Positions 42,363-51,831 of a DNA stretch of 64,000 nucleotides are shown here, piece after piece; position 1 is the first letter of the stretch; each line of letters begins with the position of its first letter. This DNA is from Skeletonema tropicum. Lineage: Eukaryota > Bacillariophyta > Thalassiosirophyceae > Thalassiosirales > Thalassiosiraceae. The notes under the pieces were generated by a model. It was not told the DNA's origin. It did no database searches and was given only the letters and a program-made list of their open reading frames with translations. The stretch spans positions 1,736,001 through 1,800,000 of the forward strand of contig CM074142.1 of assembly GCA_037178625.1 (NCBI GenBank). The letters are read 5' to 3'. The position numbers and the translations under genes are program-made.

Positions 42363-43055
42363 ATGATGATGATGATGGCAAGTTTTATGAATAGGTCAAA
42401 AGCTAGAGAGTCAGAGTCGTCAAGCAGAGGAGGCAATATCAAGATGAAGAAGACTGGTCTACACATAGCGACGGTTGTTGCCATCATCAGCCTCTCATTG
42501 CAGGATGTATCCGCGTTTTCCACGGGAGTACAACATTTTGCTGCCTACAGCAGGTTAGAATACTTCCAACCCATCATCTCAACTCATCACGGTAGAGTTC
42601 CAGCTCGTGGCCGCATCCATAAACAGACAATTCCATCACTATTACTTCAAGCCACCAATGCCAATGAAGATAATGACACTACCTCACAAACACCTCTATG
42701 TGACCTACAAACATTTCTCCGCCTATGCAATCTAGTACAAAGCGGAGGCGAGGCAAAAAACGTCATTCAAAATTCGCAATGTCTTCTAAACGATATTGTC
42801 GAAACTCGCAGAAGTAAAAAGTTATTTCCGGGCGACACAGTAACTTTTGGAGATGCCACCAATTTGGATGTAGCAACCGAGGTGAAGAAGAAGGGATATG
42901 TATACAAACCAAAGGTGAAGAAGGTGAAGCCTTTGCCGAGAGTTGATGCAGATGGTAATTTGGAATTTGGGGGGAGGTATCGAAGTGAAGAGTGGAGGGC
43001 GGAGCGGAAGTTGAAGAAGGAGGAACGGAAGAGGAAGAATCAGGGATCTAGGTGA
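42363..43055 (+). CDS. plastid-targeted S4-domain RNA-binding protein (YbcJ-like)
   Basis: The ATG at 42363 opens a run of five Met codons; ATG 42444 (MKKTGLHIATVVAIISLSLQ) gives a cleaner signal peptide and may be the real start. The presequence ends DVSAF, a diatom ASAF-type site, so the product should go to the plastid. The core, LQTFLRLCNLVQSGGEAKNV then VETRRSKKLFPGDTVTF, is the S4-like fold of the small bacterial RNA-binding proteins of YbcJ/RlbA type (L..FLKL..LV.SGGEAK......V.VNG..E.RR..KL..GD.V). The tail is Lys/Arg-rich with GRYRSEEWRAERKLKKEE. An RNA or ribosome-assembly role in the chloroplast is the best guess. Confidence 0.7.
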   Translation: MMMMMASFMNRSKARESESSSRGGNIKMKKTGLHIATVVAIISLSLQDVSAFSTGVQHFAAYSRLEYFQPIISTHHGRVPARGRIHKQTIPSLLLQATNANEDNDTTSQTPLCDLQTFLRLCNLVQSGGEAKNVIQNSQCLLNDIVETRRSKKLFPGDTVTFGDATNLDVATEVKKKGYVYKPKVKKVKPLPRVDADGNLEFGGRYRSEEWRAERKLKKEERKRKNQGSR

Positions 43056-43209
43056 ATATTGCTGCGGTTATTTGTAATATTGAAATGACGTATTTTTTGG
43101 AAGGCAAGCATCAAACACCAATAACTTATTCCGCCATCTTCTTGTGAATGAGGAAGAGCATATGCAGCCACTTCGTTCGATATAGTAGTATATAGACTTC
43201 TACTTTTAT

Positions 43210-44229
43210 TTCTCAATCCTTGATTTCAGCTCTTTGACTTCAAGCTTGAGCTCGTTGACTTCATCTCAGCACGCTTCTGAGCAGATCTTCTCATTGCATG
43301 AGAGACATTCATGTTTGTAGCAATCATTACAATTCATTTCTCCACAACTGCGACATTCAGATAGCTCTGTACAGTCTACGCAGTAGTCTCGATCACATGT
43401 GTCGCAGCAGCAGCAGCAGTACTTATAGCATTCTCTCCGTCTCTATATCAATATAGCAGCCGCAGCAATAGTGTTTCAAACAACCATAACAGGTATAAAG
43501 CTGGCATCCATAGTTCACATCGCTTGTTTCACTTTCAATCCATTGATCTTCACGGGGGAGTGATTGATCTGTTCCAAGCATCTGATCTCTTCCCGATTCC
43601 TCCACATTTGATTGTATCTTCCAAGGAAGGCATGGAACTCGGAGTGGGTGGATCGTCCCTTAATCCATTTTTTGGGGGAAACTATGTATTTCATCAAACA
43701 GCCCTCACCGTCAGTGATGCTGTCAAGAATTAGGAGCACATGATCACATGATAGTCGCGACTCTTTGTGCAACCTTGGACTTTCATGCTCCCCGACAATA
43801 CTGAGATCAATTTGTTTAATTATTGTCGATCCACCACGAAGCGGCTCCAATCTAGCGCCAGTGATTTTTGTGCAATTAGCCAACTTCAATCTTTTCACAT
43901 TATTCATAGCATCGATGCACAGCAACATCTTCTCGATGTCATCGTCAGTAATCTTCGCCGCCGACTGCTTTTCAATCTCTCCAAAATCGAGAGTGTGTCC
44001 CATTGATTGCCAACGATGGCCGAGCTTCTCTCACTTCTCACCTGGGTGAATTTTTATCTAATAATGCCACGGCGAAGAGCGCCTTCGATGGAGCGGCCAG
44101 AAAAGTAGCAGCATGCGCTAATATTCCGCTCGGTAGATGAGTGAGGGATTGAGGAGAGCTATCGACAGCGGTTATCCGCCTTCTTTTGGCATCGGGAGAG
44201 GGGAGAGGGTGCTTCGTCCGCCATGGCAT
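43210..44229 (-). pseudogene. F-box-like/Cys-array family copy I, broken
   Basis: ATG 44229 starts MPWRTKHPLPSPDAKRRRIT followed by LTHLPSGILAHAATFL. A frameshift near 44035 precedes a second frame (44003 down) with LDFGEIEKQSAAKITDDDIE and KRLKLANCTKITGARLEPLR. Further shifts near 43515-43600 and 43430 lead into the first Cys modules (YTCYGCLKHYCCGC). The later modules survive only as Cys-rich scraps, and the coiled coil reads NELKLEVKELKSRIEK at 43260-43215. It has at least three lesions. It is divergent from the cullin gene. Confidence 0.7.
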
Positions 44230-44648
44230 GGGTAGGTGTCGGTGGTCGGTGGTGGGTATTGATATAGGAGTATTGTGAGAAACTGCAAAACCGTAGTACC
44301 TTATGATTACGTACTATCCACTTCAGTACATACTTAGTATATAACTCTAGAGGTATATAGAGAGGAGGAGTCAATTCAAAATGATAAATAAATAAATGTG
44401 GTACCGCTTTGCAATTAGGTGGGACCTGTAGTACCGGTTGATTACGTACTATGTATCTAGTTTAGACCGTCATCGTTGATCGTTGCTTCCCAAAAATAAA
44501 AACGACCATGCCATGGCGGACATCAACGCCATATCTATCAACTGAAAGACAATCACAATAAACTGAAGACAGCCATCAATCAGTATCATCAACTGTACTA
44601 CTCGACGATCATTAATTAAAATCACTAACTACTAATTTATTTCAAAAA
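44230..44648. promoter_or_regulatory. region upstream of cullin gene with a repeated TGATTACGTACTAT motif
   Basis: The 14-mer TGATTACGTACTAT occurs at 44304-44317 and 44439-44452 in the same orientation, each preceded by GTACC. It has the palindromic core TACGTA, as in bZIP sites. The spacing (135 bp) and position upstream of the cullin ATG suggest a regulatory role, but a decayed repeat cannot be excluded. Confidence 0.35.
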
Positions 44649-47600
44649 ATGTCCTTCAACAACCGAAGCAGCAACAACAACAATAACGGCGGAGGAGGAG
44701 GCGGTCCCCAAAAATCCGCCTCCTACTCCATCAAACCCTTCCGCTCCTACAGCCAAATGGACAATACCTCCGCCCTCGCCACGTTCCAATCCCTCGCCTC
44801 GGCCATGGACGAGATTCACAACCGCAACGCCTCCACCCTCAGCTTCGAGGAGCTGTACCGCAACGCCTATAATTTGGTCCTTCACAAACATGGCAATTTG
44901 CTGTACGAGGGGATCACGGAGCGGCTAACGGTTCATTTGCGACGGTGTGGGGGACGGTTGGTACGGTTGCAACGGGATATGAATACTACTAATACTAATC
45001 AAACGAATAATCATCATGCCATTGGTGGTGGCGCCACTACCACCACTGCTGACTCGCTACTGCAATACCGACTCCTCGAAGAATTGAGCAAGGCGTGGAC
45101 CGAACACCGCATTACCATGGTCATGGTTCGCGATATATTCATGTATATGGATCGGACGTATGTGCCGCAGCAACGGAAGCGGCCTGTGTATGATTTGGGC
45201 CTGTGGTTGTTTCGACGGGTGGTTTGGGAGAGGAGTATGGGGGATGATCAAGATGGTGTGGAGGAGGCGGAGGGTGGTGGTGGTGGGTTGATGAATTATA
45301 CTATTATGCCCGCCGGTAATCATAATTCGTTGGATGATGATCCAATGAACATGAACTCGACAGTAACTACAACGACGACGACGACGACATTGGGCAATGT
45401 GGCATCGACATTGGTACTACAAGTCATTCATCAAGATCGTCTCGATCGGTTGGATGATGCACCACAACGCATGGCATTATTACGAAGTCTCGTTCAAATG
45501 TTATTGGAGTTGGCTCATGCAAGTAATGGTGCCTATGCCGATGCTGCATCATCGTTTCGACGGGTAGGAGGAGGAGGAGGAGGGACATCTGCTGCAGCAG
45601 CAGCAACAGCGAGTAATAGTGGGAATAACATGCCCGTATATGAACGTGATTTTGAAGAGGCATTTTTGGGAGAATCTCAAGATTTTTATCGAGTGGAGAG
45701 TACTAGTCGATTAAGTCATGGTATATCCTCTGAAGAAACTACTACCAACATTAGCGGTGGTGGTGGCAACAACAGTAATAGTGGTGGTATGAGTGGTGTC
45801 AATACAAATGACAATGACGACGACGATGGAAAACCAGCAGCCAAATATTCCGCCATGGAATATGTCCATCGTGCCCAATCTCGTCTTCAGGAGGAACGTG
45901 TCCGTGCCTCCACTCTCGACTTACCTGCATCGACACGTGCGGCCCTATTGAGGATTGTGGAGACAGAGTTGATTGAACGTCATGCTCGTACATTGGTGGA
46001 GATGGAGGGGAGTGGATTTGCAAGTATATTGAAGGTTGTGGCGAGTAGTCCTGCGATTGGTTCGGTTGCTGCTGCTGCATCTTCTTCTGCTGCTGGTGGT
46101 GGGGGTGGGGGTGGCAGTAGTGGTGGTAGGATGATGATGCCTGCTGGTGGGGACAGTAGTGAATCCAGTGTGGTGATTGATCATGAACGTATCAAGGATT
46201 TGGCATCCATGTATGAATTATTCTCACGTGTCCCATCCAGTGTGAATCATTTGAGGGATGCCTTAAGTGAACGGATTAAAATTGATGGGAGGGCATTGGT
46301 CAAGGACCAAGAGAATGATGTCGCCCCTCCCGCGGCATTTGTCAAGGGAATTTTGGCAATGAGGGAACGATTCCATGCGGTTGTTACAGATGCAATGAAG
46401 GGGGAGAAGAAGGCACAGAAGCGAATGAAGGAATCGTTTGAAGACTTTTTGAATGCCGATGCACGTGCTGCGAATTGTTTGGCAGTGTATGTTGATGAAT
46501 TATTGAGGGTGGGATTGAAGGGGGCGGATGAAAGGAAGGTATCAGCGGAGTTGGATCGGGTTATTGTTATTTTTAGGTATTTGTCCGATAAGGATGTGTT
46601 TGAGGCGTATTACAAGAACCATTTGGCCAAGAGACTATTGGGCAATAAGAGTGGGAGTGAGGAAGCGGAGAGGGCAATGGTGTCTCTGCTCAAGGCGGAG
46701 TGTGGTTATCAGTACACATCCAAGTTGGAGGGTATGTTTAATGATATGCGCATCTCCAAGGAGACAGCAGAAAAGTACCGCTCGCATAAAAAGTCATTGA
46801 ATAATACAGTCTCAAATGATGCGCGGGATGCCGAGAATGGGGGAAAGCCAGTGGATGTTGAAGTCAGTGTCCTCACAACTGGATATTGGCCAAGTCAAAA
46901 CGTCGCTCCATGCATCCTCCCTCCAGCCGTGAAGGCTGCAATGGACCGCTTCCAAAAGTATTATTTGAATACCTACACTGGAAGGAAGCTCTCTTGGCAA
47001 ACGTCGACTGGCTCGGCTGAGATTCGTGCCACCTTCCCCCCACAGAAGGGATCATCAAAAACTCGCCGTCATGATTTGAGCGTTACCACGTACCAAATGT
47101 GTATCCTTGTCCTCTTCAATACCAGGGATACCCTCACTCTCAAACAAATCCGGGATGAGACCAATATTCCGGAGGATGAACTGCGCCGCCATCTTGTCAG
47201 TCTATGCACCCCCAAGCACCGCATCTTACGAAAGGGCTCCAAAGGGAAGGGGATCTCTGGAGACGATGATACCTTTACTTACAATGCCGACTACACCTCT
47301 AAAATGACTAGGGTTAAAGTACCCATGGTGAGTATGCGTGATGCATCGAGTGCCTCTTCTGGAGGTGCGAAGGGTAACGGGTCTGCTTCAGCCGCAGGGG
47401 GTGCTTCCAAGAGTACAGGCCTCGTGGATGGATCAGCATCTGTCCCTCTTTCTGTAGAAGAAGATCGTCGTCATTTGCTTGAGGCAGCCATTGTCAGAAT
47501 TATGAAGGCAAGGAAGGTGCTCAACCACAATGACTTGGTAGCAGAGGTAACAAGGCAGTTATCTGGTAGGTTTGTCCCCCCTCCACAGTTTGTAAAGAAG

Positions 47601-47678
47601 AGAGTTGAAAGTTTGATTGAGCGTGAATATTTGGAGAGAGATGAGGCGGATAGGAGAGTTTATCGCTACATGGCCTAA
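44649..47678 (+). CDS. cullin, CUL3-type ubiquitin ligase scaffold
   Basis: A 1009-residue protein from ATG 44649. The N-terminal cullin repeats start with SFEELYRNAYNLVLHKHGNL and NLLYEGITERL, then RDIFMYMDRTYV; this opening (FEELYRNAY..VLHK.G..LY) is CUL3-like. Several Gly/Ala/Asn-rich insertions (about 345-510) make it longer than the usual 730-770 residues. The cullin homology region has FRYLSDKDVFEAYYKNHLAK with RLL, then KLEGMFNDMRIS and VLTTGYWPSQ. The C-terminal winged helix carries AAIVRIMKARKVLNHNDL, with the predicted NEDD8 acceptor Lys at about residue 953, and ends EREYLERDEADRRVYRYMA. It would bind RING protein RBX1 and BTB adaptors. No introns are seen. Convergent with copy D, 166 bp away. 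Confidence 0.9.
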   Translation: MSFNNRSSNNNNNGGGGGGPQKSASYSIKPFRSYSQMDNTSALATFQSLASAMDEIHNRNASTLSFEELYRNAYNLVLHKHGNLLYEGITERLTVHLRRCGGRLVRLQRDMNTTNTNQTNNHHAIGGGATTTTADSLLQYRLLEELSKAWTEHRITMVMVRDIFMYMDRTYVPQQRKRPVYDLGLWLFRRVVWERSMGDDQDGVEEAEGGGGGLMNYTIMPAGNHNSLDDDPMNMNSTVTTTTTTTTLGNVASTLVLQVIHQDRLDRLDDAPQRMALLRSLVQMLLELAHASNGAYADAASSFRRVGGGGGGTSAAAAATASNSGNNMPVYERDFEEAFLGESQDFYRVESTSRLSHGISSEETTTNISGGGGNNSNSGGMSGVNTNDNDDDDGKPAAKYSAMEYVHRAQSRLQEERVRASTLDLPASTRAALLRIVETELIERHARTLVEMEGSGFASILKVVASSPAIGSVAAAASSSAAGGGGGGGSSGGRMMMPAGGDSSESSVVIDHERIKDLASMYELFSRVPSSVNHLRDALSERIKIDGRALVKDQENDVAPPAAFVKGILAMRERFHAVVTDAMKGEKKAQKRMKESFEDFLNADARAANCLAVYVDELLRVGLKGADERKVSAELDRVIVIFRYLSDKDVFEAYYKNHLAKRLLGNKSGSEEAERAMVSLLKAECGYQYTSKLEGMFNDMRISKETAEKYRSHKKSLNNTVSNDARDAENGGKPVDVEVSVLTTGYWPSQNVAPCILPPAVKAAMDRFQKYYLNTYTGRKLSWQTSTGSAEIRATFPPQKGSSKTRRHDLSVTTYQMCILVLFNTRDTLTLKQIRDETNIPEDELRRHLVSLCTPKHRILRKGSKGKGISGDDDTFTYNADYTSKMTRVKVPMVSMRDASSASSGGAKGNGSASAAGGASKSTGLVDGSASVPLSVEEDRRHLLEAAIVRIMKARKVLNHNDLVAEVTRQLSGRFVPPPQFVKKRVESLIEREYLERDEADRRVYRYMA

Positions 47679-47844
47679 GAAAGTTTGGCTGTTGTATTGA
47701 CATAGTGGTTCAATATTAATTGGAAGATAGAGTATGAAATTAGTTTTATGATAGCACCATCATCGTATTCTTCACATGAACATAGATAGCTGCCAAGCTA
47801 TCATTCCACCTTGACTCAGGATCTGAGTATGGGAGTTAGACTAG

Positions 47845-49357
47845 CTACTCTTCATACCGCTGTAACAAGGCAATGAGGCCATCACGCTCTCGCCGTACTT
47901 TGTCGTCTAATGGTAGCATATCTTGCAGCAATTGAAGAGCAGTCCTTGAACAAGATGTTGGAGCACCTGCCTCAAGAAGCAATTCGACCGTGCGAATTAC
48001 AGATCCTTCCTCGAAATCCAGATCTCTCTCGTCAGCATCTTTCGAGAAACAAGATACCGTCATGTAAATAATAGATCCATTAGCTCCAGGATAGGCATCC
48101 TCTACATCTGCGTCAGCATAGATAAGGCGGCGCACACAATCAGGGTGACGGAAACAGGCAGCGGCCATCAAACATGAACCACCAAACAAATCTTTGTCAT
48201 TTGGATTTGCTCCCTGTTCGAGGAGATAGTCCACCAGATCAATGTGGCCGTTTCGGCACGCTACCAAAAGACATGACATGCCATCGACTTGGCGGCAACC
48301 GATAACGTCCACCCCGGATTCACAAATTGCTTTGACAGTAGCAAGGTCACCACACTTCGCTGCAATAAATAACCTGCAAAAGTGAACTTTATCTGCATCC
48401 CCACTCTCGTGGCACTTAGCGCAGCAGCTTTCACCACAAACGCATTGTTTCCATCCCGAGAAGCAATTATGGCAAATGCATCGCTGACAGCTAACGCAGC
48501 AAACAAGTTCATTAAAATGACAATCACTGCAGAAGACCTCTTCACATGCACTGCATCGCATTGTACTATCAACGCAGTCGTCGCATAATGCGTCGCCGCA
48601 TCCAGAGCCACAAACAAAAACACTCCTGCAAGTCAAACAAGAATCCTCTTCACAGTAATCGCAGTACTCAATTGCTGAGCATTCTGCACAGTAGCTTCTA
48701 TCACAAGCATCACAAATACCGATCATGAACTTCTTATCTCCGTCATCACTCCTACAGTTATCGCAGTAATGTTTCAGGCATACACAGCACGTATATCTCT
48801 GCACTCCGCACACAATCCAGTCATTGTTCCATGGGAGCTCATCTTCGCTGAAAGGAGGGAGCTCTTCCTCGCATTTCAAACAAATCTTTGTATCACGATT
48901 CCTCCACGCTTCGTTGCACCTTCTAAGGAAAGCCACAAATTCTGAATCATCATCTGAATTACGCCACTTCGCTGGAAACTGAAAATATTGCGTTGATTCA
49001 AGAATGCTGTCTAGAATGGGCAGCACATGGTCGCATGAGATAGAAGGCTCTGGAGTTATCACGGGGCTCTGATGATTACCGACGAGACTGAGATCAATGA
49101 ACTCAATGACAGTAGAGCCCCGCAGCGGCTCCAATCCGGCACCCGTAATGGTGAAACAATTAGTTAGCCTCAATCTTTTGAGTTTATTGACGGCACTGGT
49201 ACACAGCAAAATTGCGCGGATATCATTGTTTTCGCAGCCAAATCCTTTTCAATATCCCCAAAATCTAGAGTGCTCCATTCATTGCCAACGATGGTCGAGG
49301 TCATCTCACTGGGCAAGTCAGAGACCGCCGAATTTTCATCCAATGCGACGGCGAGCA
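47845..49357 (-). pseudogene. F-box-like family copy D with ankyrin repeats, 5'-broken
   Basis: The main frame (about 49209-47845, ~454 codons) lacks an ATG: its first Met codon is far inside (FMIGICDAC). It holds LRR-like KRLRLTNCFTITGAGLEPLR, then seven Cys modules (CCVC..CDNC, CDAC..CAEC, CDYC..CLTC, a CGSGCGDALCDDC variant, CSAC..CSDC, CVSC..CHNC, CVCGESCCAKC). In place of the coiled coil come ankyrin-like repeats (RLFIAAKCGDLATVKAICES, CLLVACRNGHIDLVDYLLEQ, and two more), to the end. Upstream, LAVALDENS and TSTIVGNEWSTLDFGDIEKD lie in another frame after a small deletion (about 49225), and the F-box core is missing beyond ~49370. The long intact 3' frame suggests recent breakage or a missed 5' exon. 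Confidence 0.6.
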
Positions 49358-49644
49358 AAACTCTCGACGTATCCGGGGACCGATCTCACGATCAGCTGAT
49401 CGAGTTTCGACCTTCTCCTTCAATCAGGATTTTCGAGGCATTCGTTCCAAGCATCTTGGCGCCAGTCGATTCGAATGAAATTTTAATTCGATTCGATCTC
49501 CATCCACGAGCTCTCCACTAACATGTCGAACGAGAGAGCCCTAAATGTGCTAGAAGAGAGAAGAGATAAGCAGTGTAGGCGCCTGCACGCCAGCTGAAAG
49601 AGAGGCGGTCACCGCAGGAAGTCGGGCATCATCGATTTTCGAGC

Positions 49645-49684
49645 GCCGACCCCATGCCTGCGAAAGGCAGGCGATGGGGTCGGC
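49645..49684. repeat. 16-bp stem hairpin with one bulge
   Basis: GCCGACCCCATGCCTGC pairs with GCAGGCGATGGGGTCGGC across a GAAAG loop, with a single bulged base. It is GC-rich and far longer than chance arms in this window. Confidence 0.65.
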
Positions 49685-49891
49685 GGCAGATTCGTCCACT
49701 ATATACAATACTCTATGTTGCTATTAAAAGCTATTTCTTTTCTTTCGCATTGCTAGCCGTTTCATTGCTTAACCAGGCACCATTGCCTTATTCGATCAAT
49801 CGAATTGATTGTACATAGTATGACTGTGTGACGCGAAACGACTGTAACATTTGTAACGATTCGTTAACCGGGTTCCCAGATTTTTTTTTCA

Positions 49892-49921
49892 GGCGCTCGC
49901 GGGTCCCTCCCCGCACGCGCC
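49892..49921. repeat. GC hairpin with 2x2 internal loop
   Basis: GGCGC-TC-GCGGG pairs with CCCGC-AC-GCGCC around TCCCTC. It follows a T9 run. Confidence 0.55.
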
Positions 49922-50225
49922 GGTCTTTCGACGCCATCGGCGTAATTCACAGGTAGGGGGGGGTTAGGCGATTCGAACAAGGTAGGCATAAGTATGCAAA
50001 CAGGATGGTCAATAATTAGTAGTAATTTGGAATTGTATTACTATCTTACAGTTTCTACATTCGTACATTCATCCATCTGCCATCATTTCGACGATATCTT
50101 GTCAATTTACACTAAGATGGTCCAGATTACGTTAGCACTCATGTAAGTATCATTCATTTTGCACAAAGCGAGGTTGAAATTGAAGGCACGACCCGATACG
50201 TAGTGCATTACTACACAAAAGAGAC

Positions 50226-50381
50226 TCAGCTTCGGCGTTTGGTGCAAGATTCGCTGCTTGTTTCCTTGAGCATATATATTCGATCTACCACGTCCAATTG
50301 GAGTATGATACCTTGAAGGAAGTCACCAGCAAAGGTTGTCCGCCTGCGTTTGATGATATTCTCTTGCTCGCCCCTCGCCAT
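50226..50381 (-). pseudogene. antisense KRRR-leader frame upstream of copy E
   Basis: ATG 50381 starts MARGEQENIIKRRRTTFAGD and continues to a stop at 50226 (51 residues). The KRRRxT stretch resembles the N terminus of the F-box-like family, and a shorter version (MARGEQDNIIKRRRTTFAGD) sits in the same place upstream of copy F (52100-52180). It is probably the 5' stub of a divergent family copy lost before the E/F duplication. Confidence 0.45.
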
Positions 50382-50625
50382 GATGTTATTATGATGGGCC
50401 GGCGCAGGGCACATAAAAGAATGGCCGGCGCTTCGGTCTGAGTCGATCGACTTCTTGCTTCTTGGATGAGCCTCTCCCGCCATAAAACGCCTTTTGTAAC
50501 ATGATGTAAATGTTGTAACATGCTCAGTAGCAGTAAGCAGTAGGTAATAGGTAAGTGCCTCCCTCCACCCTCCATCCAAATAGATCCAAATGCTATTACC
50601 GTGTGTAGGCACTTCACAATCAACC

Positions 50626-51831
50626 ATGTCAAATAATAAAAGGAGGCGGATAGCCGCCGCCAATGGGTCTCCGAATGACATTGGCGATCTACCTAGCGGA
50701 ATATTAGCACATGCAGCTAGTTTTCTAGCCAATCCATCAAAGGCGCTCTTCGCCGTCTCATTGGATGAAAATTCACCCAATGAGAGGAGCACGGCTATCG
50801 TTGGCAATCAACGGGACATTCTAGATTTTGGGGAGATAGAAAAGGATCTGGCAGCAAAACTTTCAGATGATGACATCGAGAAGATGCTGCTGTGTATAGA
50901 CGCCGGTAATAATGTTAAAAGATTAAAGTTAGCCAATTGTACAAAAATCACCGGCGCAGGATTGGAGCCGCTTCGTGGCTCTGCTGTAATCGAACTGATT
51001 GATCTCAGTCTAGTTGGCGATAATCAAAATCCAAATCGTTTAGATCCAGAGTCGCGACTATCATGTGATTATGTGCTACCAATTCTCGACAGTATCATTG
51101 ACGGAGAGGGCTGTTTGTTAAAATACATAGTATTTCCATATTTGTGGAAAAAGGGACCTTCTGCCGACTCTGAGCTCCATGCCTCCATTAATAGATACAA
51201 TCAAATGTTGAGCAATCGGGACACGATCAGGTGCTTGGAATGTAATCAAGTACTTCCTCGTAATGGAGATCCATGGATTCAAACTGAAATTGGTCTGGTC
51301 TATGAAGTCCAGTTTTACACCTGTTATGGTTGTCTGAGGCACTATTGCTACTACTGCCAAAATATTGATGGGGTGGAGATGTTAAAAGACTGCCAAACTT
51401 GCCAACGAGACTACTGCGTAGACTGCATAAAAATGCATCCTTGTCTCATATGTGGAAGAATAAATGATGACAAGAATTGTTATGATTGCTACAAACATGA
51501 ATGTAACAAATGCAAAGCGAAGATCTGCCCAGATTGTGTTCAGACCGGTCACAGCTGCTCTCAATGTACAGACTGTAATACAGTGTGCTGTGCAGCGTGC
51601 GATACAGCTAAGAGTGAGAGGCAGTTACTTTGCGATGGATGCTGGCAAATTTGTTGCAGCGATTGTCGATTGCTAAGGTTTCGACAAGGACAACTTGATT
51701 GCGAAGATTGCATCAAGACAATTGCTCCCTTACTGGTGACTGAGAGTATAGCGTACAAACGCTTGAAGGATGAAGTAGACCAGTTGAAGATTGAAATCGA
51801 AGAGCTGAAGCGTGAAAATGAAGATGTTTAA
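50626..51831 (+). CDS. F-box-like/LRR/Cys-array/coiled-coil protein, copy E (intact)
   Basis: The start at 50626 (MSNNKRRRIAAANGSPNDIG) matches copy F; an in-frame ATG at 50590 would add 12 residues. The product has 401 residues. Domains: basic leader; F-box-like IGDLPSGILAHAASFL at ~20-40; LRR-like KRLKLANCTKITGAGLEPLR at ~100-120; Cys array from ~200 to ~370 with modules CLECNQVLP, CYGC..CYYC, CQTC..CVDC, CLIC...CYDC, CNKC..CPDC, CSQC..CAAC and CDGC..CSDC; then IAPLLV and a coiled coil (YKRLKDEVDQLKIEIEELKR). The Cys spacing C-x2-C-x4-C-x2-C suggests tandem zinc sites. By analogy the F-box would join an SCF ligase with the Cys array reading a target; this is inference. Together with F and G it is the reference for the family. 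Confidence 0.75.
   Translation: MSNNKRRRIAAANGSPNDIGDLPSGILAHAASFLANPSKALFAVSLDENSPNERSTAIVGNQRDILDFGEIEKDLAAKLSDDDIEKMLLCIDAGNNVKRLKLANCTKITGAGLEPLRGSAVIELIDLSLVGDNQNPNRLDPESRLSCDYVLPILDSIIDGEGCLLKYIVFPYLWKKGPSADSELHASINRYNQMLSNRDTIRCLECNQVLPRNGDPWIQTEIGLVYEVQFYTCYGCLRHYCYYCQNIDGVEMLKDCQTCQRDYCVDCIKMHPCLICGRINDDKNCYDCYKHECNKCKAKICPDCVQTGHSCSQCTDCNTVCCAACDTAKSERQLLCDGCWQICCSDCRLLRFRQGQLDCEDCIKTIAPLLVTESIAYKRLKDEVDQLKIEIEELKRENEDV

Larger units (their letters stand above)
49380..50225. other. intergenic region with two strong GC hairpins
   Basis: No gene is recognised; a short frame at 49522 (MSNERALNVLEERRDKQCRR) is not supported. The region contains the two hairpins listed separately, TATA-like TATATACA at about 49702, a T9 run at about 49881, and a G-run (TAGGGGGGGGTTAGG) at about 49956. 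It could be part of a mobile element or a structured RNA locus. Confidence 0.4.

Noticed and set aside
49840..49985. Possible tRNA around GGTTCCCAGA and GCGATTCGAAC
   Set aside because: No acceptor stem or anticodon arm with correct spacing could be found.
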